A stretch of 64,000 nucleotides of DNA from Flavitalea sp966112615 (GTDB lineage Bacteria > Bacteroidota > Bacteroidia > Chitinophagales > Chitinophagaceae), in assembly GCA_966112615.1 (NCBI GenBank), contig CBHWDO010000009.1:62001-126000 (forward strand). The letters are read 5' to 3'. The stretch's first letter is position 1, and every line of letters begins with the position of its first letter. Of the stretch, positions 59,153 through 64,000 are shown piece after piece. The position numbers and the translations under genes were made by a program. Under the pieces are notes generated by a model. It made no database searches. It was not told the DNA's origin and saw only the letters and a list, made by a program, of their open reading frames with translations.

Positions 59153-60766
59153 ATGAACCAGTTCAAAGAATTTTTCTACAAGCTTTTGGACACCAGTGAC
59201 TGGCCTCCACGTTGGCATTGCGGTAAATGGACAGACTTTCACGGTTGGTTGTATATCATCAGTGACCTAATGATCTGGTCGGCCTATTTCGCCATACCAA
59301 TTCTTATACTTCGATACATCACCAAAAAAGGTGATGTAAGGTTCAACAAGATCTTTATCCTTTTTGCCAGTTTCATTTTAGCATGCGGATCTACGCATTT
59401 ATTGGATGCGGTGATCTTCTGGTTTCCCGCTTACAGGCTAAGTGCGCTTGTAAGATTCATCACGGGAACCATTAGTTGGGTAACGGTTTTCATGATGGTC
59501 AGGTACCTCCCTGTAGCGTTTTCCTATCGGTCTGCCACTGAAATGGAAGCAGAGATCGAGCAGCGAAAAAAGGTTGAAGAAGAATTAAGGCTGAAAAACA
59601 ACCAGCTCAATGAGGCACAGCGAATCGCAAAAATGGGTTATTGGGAATGGGATGTTCAAAATAATCAATTGAGCTGGTCGGATAATCTTTTCAATATTTA
59701 TGGAATTGAACCCAGGTCCGAGGAACTAAATTTTGAAAGCTATCTTTCCAAAGTACATCCCGACGACCGAAATTTCGTTCAGACCAATATTCAAAAAGCG
59801 CTGGAGACCGGCGAGTTTCCTCAATTTTATCATCGCATTATATTACCGGGTGGAAGAACTGCAACTGTTCACGCAACGGGCCAGGTATCACGCGATGAAT
59901 CAGGAAAGATCGTTCGAATGGTGGGAACGGCCCAGGATATCACCAATACAAAAAATGCAGAAGTGGAGCTTTGGGCCAAGACCAAGGACCTTGAAGCGAT
60001 GAATGAAGAATTGCAGAAGTTTGCCTATGTGGCTTCGCATGACCTGCAGGAGCCGCTCAGAAAGATCATCACTTTCACGAGCCTGATGCAAAAAGATTTT
60101 CATGAAGGAAATACAGAAAAATGCGGCCAGTATATGGACCGGGTGGTCAATGCATCGAGCAGGATGCAAAACCTGATCACGGATATTTTAGAATTTTCAC
60201 TGGTGTCTTCTGCCAAGGAAAATTTTGAACAGGTGGATCTGAATGAAGTGGTGAAAGATACCATCAACGACCTGGAAACTACGATCGAAGAAAATGGCGC
60301 AGAGATCAGTTTTGAAAAACTTCCTTCGATAGAAGCAAACAGAACCCAGATGGGACAGCTATTTCAGAACCTCCTGAGCAATGCCCTTAAGTTCCGCAAG
60401 GAAGACGAACCGTCAAAGATCAACATAAGATCCAAGATCTTATCGGCCGGTGAAAGTGAGACCCATAGCCTGCTGGCAGGATATGCTGTTTTGGGAGATC
60501 CCAATTTCTGGAGGAATGAAAAATTTTGCAAGATCTATATTGAGGATAACGGGATCGGGTTTGATAATGCCTATAAGGAAAGGATCTTCAATATTTTTCA
60601 AAGACTACACAGTAAATCCATGTTCCAGGGAACAGGGATTGGCCTGGCCATCTGTAAAAAGATCGTTGACAATCATCATGGATTCATCCGCGCAGAGGGA
60701 ACTGAAGGAAAGGGAGCAACCTTTATTATTACGTTGCCCTTGAGCCAGAAGAATTATGCAAAATAA
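59153..60766 (+). CDS. PAS sensor histidine kinase with an ethylene-receptor-like transmembrane domain
   Basis: A 537-residue protein. Residues 1-125 hold three TM helices like the N-terminus of plant ETR1: ISDLMIWSAYFAIP and FILACGSTHLLD. The ETR1 copper/ethylene-site residues Asp25, Tyr32, Ile62, Cys65 and His69 correspond to D38, Y45, I75, C78 and H82 with identical spacing. Then a short coiled coil (about 130-160), a PAS_3 domain (165-280: MGYWEWDVQNNQLSWS, VHPDDRNF), HisKA with FAYVASHDLQEPLRKI (phospho-His), and HATPase with LFQNLLSNALKFRKEDEP, YIEDNGIGFD and GTGIGLAICKKIV. No response regulator is next to it. Ethylene or another small hydrophobic ligand bound via Cu(I) is inference from homology. 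Confidence 0.9.
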   Translation: MNQFKEFFYKLLDTSDWPPRWHCGKWTDFHGWLYIISDLMIWSAYFAIPILILRYITKKGDVRFNKIFILFASFILACGSTHLLDAVIFWFPAYRLSALVRFITGTISWVTVFMMVRYLPVAFSYRSATEMEAEIEQRKKVEEELRLKNNQLNEAQRIAKMGYWEWDVQNNQLSWSDNLFNIYGIEPRSEELNFESYLSKVHPDDRNFVQTNIQKALETGEFPQFYHRIILPGGRTATVHATGQVSRDESGKIVRMVGTAQDITNTKNAEVELWAKTKDLEAMNEELQKFAYVASHDLQEPLRKIITFTSLMQKDFHEGNTEKCGQYMDRVVNASSRMQNLITDILEFSLVSSAKENFEQVDLNEVVKDTINDLETTIEENGAEISFEKLPSIEANRTQMGQLFQNLLSNALKFRKEDEPSKINIRSKILSAGESETHSLLAGYAVLGDPNFWRNEKFCKIYIEDNGIGFDNAYKERIFNIFQRLHSKSMFQGTGIGLAICKKIVDNHHGFIRAEGTEGKGATFIITLPLSQKNYAK

Positions 60767-60793
60767 AAAAGCCATCCTGAGAACAGGACGGCC
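60764..60793 (-). terminator. Terminator of the small lipoprotein gene
   Basis: GCCATCCTG-AGAA-CAGGACGGC hairpin; on the minus strand it is followed by a TTTTTT run. It lies after the 64-residue lipoprotein gene and touches the stop of the histidine kinase gene on the other strand. Confidence 0.8.
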
Positions 60794-60825
60794 TCTAACG
60801 ATTGCTTGCCATATGAAAAAAAAGA

Positions 60826-61020
60826 TTACTTCTTAGCTGAAGTATCGGCAGTAGCAGCAGCAGCAGTTGTATCAACTACTACAGTTGTATCAACTGGAGC
60901 AACAGCAGCAGTATCAACAGTTACAGCAGCAGCAGTGTCTGCAGTTACTTCTGTAGATTCAGAATTGTCGTTACATGCTACGAAAGCGCCGATTGCCAAT
61001 ACTAATAAAAGCTTTTTCAT
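60826..61020 (-). CDS. Small Ala/Thr/Val/Asp-rich lipoprotein
   Basis: 64 residues: signal peptide with lipobox FVAC (Cys 16), then a low-complexity chain built of TAA, VDT and TVV units. The mature part has no hydrophobic core and is probably an unstructured, surface or periplasmic lipoprotein. The DNA shows imperfect triplet repeats (GCA/GTA/ACA), a likely source of length variation. Own promoter region (185 bp to the divergent sigma gene, which holds nothing else recognisable) and own terminator support a real gene. Confidence 0.75.
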   Translation of the reverse strand: MKKLLLVLAIGAFVACNDNSESTEVTADTAAAVTVDTAAVAPVDTTVVVDTTAAAATADTSAKK

Positions 61021-61205
61021 TGTACCGTGTTTTGTTTATTAATGAATGATTTGGTGTTTATTCCGGTACTTGAAAAAGGTAACCTCGGATTTCTAAAAAT
61101 TTTTAAGATTTTTTTCCCGGTCATCTTTTTCTCTAAAAATCTGCTGCAAATTGCAGCTTTTGGGTTACTTTATCTACAAAGCTGTATTAAATAAAGGTTA
61201 TCAGA

Positions 61206-61775
61206 GTGAAACTAGACCTAAACGACAAGCATTTACTGGAAGGACTGGCCAAGAACGACAGAGGGGCAATAGAAGCGATCTATTCCAGGCACTACAATAT
61301 GGTCCAGTCACTGATCATCAATAACAACGGGGATGCCGACGAAGCGCGTGACATCTTCCAGGAAACGATGATCGTCCTATATGAAAAATCAAGAACAGGA
61401 ACTTTTGAACTGAACTGCCAGCTGAAGACCTATATATATAGTGTTGCGCGGCGGTTATGGTTGAAGAGGTTACAGTATTTACAGCGGTATGTTCCGGACA
61501 TTTCAGGAAAAGAAGACCTGGTACATGTGGAAGATGAGCTGGATGTGCATGAGCAGAAGAACCTGGAGTTTCAGACCATGGAGCGGGCATTATCAGGATT
61601 GGGAGAGCCCTGTAAGAGTTTGCTTGAAGCATTCTATTTGCAGAAAAGGAACATGAATGAGATCGCGGGAAGCTTTGGTTATACGAACAGTGATAATGCG
61701 AAGAACCAGAAGTACAAATGTTTAATGAGATTGAAGAAGTTATTCTTCACTGAATATAAAAACGAAGATCTATAA
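61206..61775 (+). CDS. ECF-type RNA polymerase sigma factor
   Basis: A 189-residue protein starting with GTG. Region 2 (AIEAIYSRHYNMVQSLIINN, GDADEARDIFQETMIVLYEK, FELNCQLKTYIYSVARRLWL) and region 4 (ALSGLGEPCKSLLEAFYLQK, NMNEIAGSFGYTNSDNAKNQ, KYKCLMRLKKLF). The N-terminal part of region 4 and the KNQKYKCLxRLK ending are typical of the Bacteroidota sigma group coupled to membrane anti-sigma factors. It overlaps the downstream protease gene by one base (TAATG), so the two are coupled. Confidence 0.92.
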   Translation: MKLDLNDKHLLEGLAKNDRGAIEAIYSRHYNMVQSLIINNNGDADEARDIFQETMIVLYEKSRTGTFELNCQLKTYIYSVARRLWLKRLQYLQRYVPDISGKEDLVHVEDELDVHEQKNLEFQTMERALSGLGEPCKSLLEAFYLQKRNMNEIAGSFGYTNSDNAKNQKYKCLMRLKKLFFTEYKNEDL

Positions 61776-62863
61776 TGGAACAGGTACAATTGATCGAGGC
61801 TGTGGAGCGCTACCTGAAGGGTGAAATGAGTCCTGAGGAGCGAGCTCATTTTGAGTACCTCAGGAATACCAATCCGGAGGTCGACCAACTCGTGGTTGAA
61901 CATACCATTTTCCTTGAGCAGATGGACCAGTTTGGCGACTGGAAGAATTTCAAGAATTCCCTTCATGAGGTTCATAATAATTTACTGGAAGAAGGAACTA
62001 TTAAGGAAGATAAGAACAGGGCGGTTATCCGTCAGCTCTGGAAAAAATACCAGCGTGTGGCTGCAGTAGCTGCAACCATTGCGGGTGTTACTACCTTATT
62101 GATTGCCGGTGGCGCTTTCTATGTAAACAAGAAAGCCAACACGCAATATGTACAGCAACTGAACCGCGAGTTCGAGCATACCAAAAGAACTGTGGATGCC
62201 TTGAAGAAGCAGGTGGAATATGTGAAGACGGAGAAAGCTCCTGATGCACCCGCGAAAGCAGGTGGAACAGGCTTTTTGATCGATGGAAAAGGTTACCTGG
62301 TGACCAATGCGCATGTGATCAAGAATTCATCTTCTGTGATTGTGGAGAATAAAGGTCAGCAGTATAGAGCCCGCATAGTGCATGTAAATCCGGAAGCAGA
62401 CCTGGCTATCCTGAAGATTGAGGATGAGGATTACAAACCAGTTGGTGCCCTACCCTATGGCATCCGGAAATCCGGTGCAGAGTTAGGAGAGCCATTGTAT
62501 ACATTGGGTTATCCAAGAGATGAGATTGTGTACAACGAAGGATATATGAGTGCCAAGACCGGTTTCAATGGTGATACGATCAGTTTCCAGATCGGTGTAA
62601 CCGCCAACCCCGGTAATTCCGGTGGACCGGTATTTAATAAGAATGGTGAGATCGTAGGTATCATTAACACCCGCCAGGGAGAAACCTTTGGAGTGGTGTT
62701 CGCACTGTCTTCCAAATTGATCTTCCGCTCATTGAAGCAGGCATCAAAAGACAGCCTGGATGAGAAGTTGAAACTGCCTTCAAATTCACAGGTGAAGGGA
62801 ATGGACAGAACCGCGCAGGTGAAGAAGATTGAGGATTGTGTGTATATGGTGAAGTCATATTAA
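61775..62863 (+). CDS. Membrane-anchored HtrA-like serine protease with anti-sigma-like N-terminal domain
   Basis: A 362-residue protein. Residues 1-85 are a soluble helical region of the anti-sigma type (LIEAVERYLKGEMSPEERAH, FEYLRNTNPEVDQLVVEHTI). One TM at about 98-117 (AAVAATIAGVTTLLIAGGAF). A coiled coil at 120-150. A trypsin-like S1C protease domain from 165 on, with catalytic His180 (YLVTNAHVI), Asp209 (EADLAILKIE) and Ser282 (NPGNSGGPVF). No PDZ domain, unlike DegP/DegS. The gene overlaps the sigma factor stop. Inferred: anti-sigma factor carrying its own periplasmic protease, which would cleave envelope substrates or itself under stress. Confidence 0.88.
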   Translation: MEQVQLIEAVERYLKGEMSPEERAHFEYLRNTNPEVDQLVVEHTIFLEQMDQFGDWKNFKNSLHEVHNNLLEEGTIKEDKNRAVIRQLWKKYQRVAAVAATIAGVTTLLIAGGAFYVNKKANTQYVQQLNREFEHTKRTVDALKKQVEYVKTEKAPDAPAKAGGTGFLIDGKGYLVTNAHVIKNSSSVIVENKGQQYRARIVHVNPEADLAILKIEDEDYKPVGALPYGIRKSGAELGEPLYTLGYPRDEIVYNEGYMSAKTGFNGDTISFQIGVTANPGNSGGPVFNKNGEIVGIINTRQGETFGVVFALSSKLIFRSLKQASKDSLDEKLKLPSNSQVKGMDRTAQVKKIEDCVYMVKSY

Positions 62864-62869
62864 GAGAAA

Positions 62870-62900
62870 ACCTGGAGACACGGAGACATGGAGACATGAA
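62870..62900 (+). repeat. 8-bp word repeat (GGAGACAY) after the HtrA-like gene
   Basis: GGAGACAC, GGAGACAT, GGAGACAT follow the stop in the sense strand of the gene. They are the same octamer family as at 2209, 18909 and 44476. A terminator follows at once. Confidence 0.75.
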
Positions 62901-62913
62901 ATAAAACAATACT

Positions 62914-62938
62914 AAGGCTGCCGATGGCAGCCTTTTTT
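62914..62938 (+). terminator. Terminator of the sigma/HtrA operon
   Basis: AAGGCTGCC-GAT-GGCAGCCTT with TTTTTT. After this point the composition changes toward the integron-like cassette. Confidence 0.88.
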
Positions 62939-63051
62939 GTTGTCCGAAAAAATAACCGCAACTTCAAAATTTCCAAAAGTTTCGGTTATAGCCCTAACGG
63001 GCAATGTATTTGCGCAACTTGCAGGGGTGGGATGTTTCGTATATATTTGAG

Positions 63052-63527
63052 TTACGCGCTACCCGCGACCAGTCCTAAACTCGTAGAGGTATGTTGACAA
63101 AATCATCTGAAGCCACTCACCGGACATTGTTGATTAGCTCGTTGCTTTTGACGGTGGTGACAATTGTCGCTACGGTCCTCGTGGATTTACAAATCGCCGA
63201 GCGCTTTGACCAGGCAACCGGTAAGACGCGAGCGCTGTTCGGGATCGTCGAGCTGACCTATAGCTACAAGTACTTTTTCTCGATTGGCGGACTTGCAGCG
63301 ATCATTACAGCATACATAGCTTACCGACGCGGACATCGACACTTTGGAGTCACGATGATTTTTGCGGCAATAGTCGCGACGTCCCTGGTCTTCCTTCGCC
63401 TCTGGACCTTGATGGTCGACATGACCTCCTGAAGGGCAGCGCGTAACAGGGGCTGTTGCGCTATGGCCTCCGATCAGTCGCTATAGTTCGTAATTTCATT
63501 CTCGGCCACAGCGCAAAGCCCTGGTCG
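63052..63527 (+). mobile_element. Integron-type gene cassette (putative), one gene plus attC-like site
   Basis: The segment from a GTTACGC core-like heptamer (63051-63057) to GTTATAC (63527-63533) holds one ORF and one attC-like structure, the layout of an integron cassette. Codon use and GC differ from the preceding genes: many GTC, CTC, GAG and GCG codons. The left boundary is less sure: GCGCAAC at 63013 and CCCTAAC at 62992 could be remains of a preceding recombination site, but no paired arms were found there. No integrase gene is in the window. Confidence 0.6.
63091..63432 (+). CDS. Cassette-borne small membrane protein, unknown function
   Basis: 113 residues with three hydrophobic segments (about 12-32 LLISSLLLTVVTIVATVLV, 58-77 FFSIGGLAAIITAYIAY, 83-103 GVTMIFAAIVATSLVFL). 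No signal cleavage site and no known family. GC and codon use differ from the rest of the window (e.g. GTC, CTC, CGC, GCG), which fits recent arrival. Starts 34 bp after a core-like GTTACGC; the attC-like site begins 9 bp after its stop. Cassette genes of this type are often uncharacterised membrane proteins. Confidence 0.7.
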   Translation: MLTKSSEATHRTLLISSLLLTVVTIVATVLVDLQIAERFDQATGKTRALFGIVELTYSYKYFFSIGGLAAIITAYIAYRRGHRHFGVTMIFAAIVATSLVFLRLWTLMVDMTS

Positions 63528-63533
63528 TTATAC
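63441..63533 (+). other. attC-like recombination site, about 93 bp
   Basis: Starts GCGTAAC and ends GTTATAC, resembling the RYYYAAC...GTTRRRY core sites of attC. Between them, AGGGGCTGTTGCGCTATGGCC (63448-63468) pairs with GGCCACAGCGCAAAGCCCT (63504-63522) over nearly its whole length, leaving single unpaired bases on the left arm. These resemble the extrahelical bases used by integron integrases. The loop is 35 nt. The core heptamers deviate slightly from consensus. Confidence 0.65.
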
Positions 63534-64000
63534 GCAATTTGCAGCCAAAATCCTTCATTGAGGGGACGTTTTGTGATAAGCCAGGATGTCAATCAAATTC
63601 CTATAATTTTTTAAAGCAATCAGGAAGTCATCGCTTTTTTCTTTCAAAGGCAAAGACCGAAGGGAATTGTCTTTAAAGATCTTGCGGCGAGGCCGATGAA
63701 AGACCGCTCTTTCAAATCGCTGAGACGATCAAGATCTTTATCGAAGTTAGCTGGCATTCAAGACAAAGTCAAGATTTCTACCATGGTATTCTCCGGCTAA
63801 AAGAAAAGAAAAAAACGAAAACATCCTGATCTTTTCATCATTATAATTATTGGAATTATTTGTATTAGATCTCTTTCTTCTATTGACATCCAAGCTATCA
63901 ACATTCTTTCAGGCCGACTATCGTTAATCAGAGATTATAGAAATCGGCACATTCAAAACGTTACCACAATGAGCAGATGTTATAGTAGCAAACTACGCTA
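63534..64000. other. Region after the attC-like site without recognisable gene
   Basis: The 467 bp to the window end are AT-richer and contain no open frame of useful length on either strand. Words such as TCTTTCAAA, AAAGACCG and AAGATCTT recur, but no clear repeat, RNA or promoter structure was identified. It could be the start of further cassettes, decayed sequence, or a region near a contig end. Confidence 0.4.

Noticed and set aside
60826..61020. The Ala/Thr/Val-rich small protein as a chance frame (a plus-strand frame of similar length overlaps it)
   Set aside because: The minus-strand frame has a clean lipoprotein signal and its own terminator, whereas the plus-strand frame has neither. 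The minus frame was kept and the plus frame rejected.
62980..63057. A second complete attC upstream of the cassette gene
   Set aside because: Core-like heptamers (CCCTAAC, GCGCAAC, GTTACGC) are present, but no complementary arms could be found between them, so only the downstream site is called.
1..64000. rRNA or tRNA genes, prophage, toxin-antitoxin or restriction-modification systems
   Set aside because: Scanned by eye on both strands; no diagnostic sequences or gene sets were found apart from the IS element and the cassette.

Overview
The window looks like a chromosomal segment of a Bacteroidota bacterium, most likely of the Chitinophagaceae type. The grounds are typical family content (BlaI/BlaR1-type sensor, ECF sigma factor followed by a beta-barrel anti-sigma-like protein, DUF2911, DUF4242, a short GT35 enzyme, an Nramp-Usp fusion), TAnnTTTG-type -7 promoter elements, weak Shine-Dalgarno signals and moderate GC. 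No rRNA, tRNA or CRISPR array was seen. Almost all of it is densely packed housekeeping and stress-related sequence on both strands.

Layout. 1-5.8 kb: tail of a BlaI-like repressor, a BlaR1-like M56 peptidase fused to a cell-wall amidase domain, a lipoprotein, an Omp85-like barrel and a DsbA-like protein. 6-16.9 kb: ClpB, a serine-hydrolase-fold pseudoenzyme, xylose isomerase/xylulokinase, QueG, an ECF sigma/anti-sigma pair and BioA. 16.9-25.6 kb: a leftward run with two DUF4242 proteins (one fused to an AraC domain), YjbR, DUF2911, SRPBCC, SppA, an MFS carrier, deoxynucleoside kinase, FolK and a Cys-cluster protein. 25.7-34.4 kb: glycine decarboxylase, a CPA2 antiporter and a GH63-like glucosidase. 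34.4-42.8 kb: DnaJ-like, NodB-like, SRAP, fatty acid hydroxylase, EcsC, MgtC, SDR, PPOX, lactonase and a methyltransferase. 42.9-51.1 kb: ABC-F ATPase, M28 peptidase, RlmK-like methyltransferase, MFS, FKBP and an intact IS256-family element. 51.1-62.9 kb: GT35 enzyme, manganese-type MntR/MntH-Usp operon, two tandem Crp/Fnr regulators, isocitrate dehydrogenase, a histidine kinase with an ethylene-receptor-like sensor, and an ECF sigma factor overlapping an HtrA-like protease with an anti-sigma-like N-terminus. 63.05-63.53 kb: a compositionally foreign single-gene cassette ending in an attC-like structure.

The most striking unexplained signal is a family of short-period word repeats (7, 8 or 9 bp period, a different word at each locus) at gene 3' ends. 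They are purine-rich in the sense of the gene they follow. At convergent junctions they often flank the terminator symmetrically, so both opposing transcripts would end in the same word. Convergent gene pairs here either overlap or abut, or carry such a repeat module (or a related GC-rich one). One copy lies inside the ABC-F reading frame. Further points of interest are the M56-amidase fusion, the ethylene-receptor-like kinase with all five ligand-site residues at the spacing of plant ETR1, the sigma/HtrA pair, the attC cassette, the missing PLP lysine in the GT35 enzyme, and the phased half-sites upstream of mntR.

All functional calls rest on reading motifs by eye. No searches were run.
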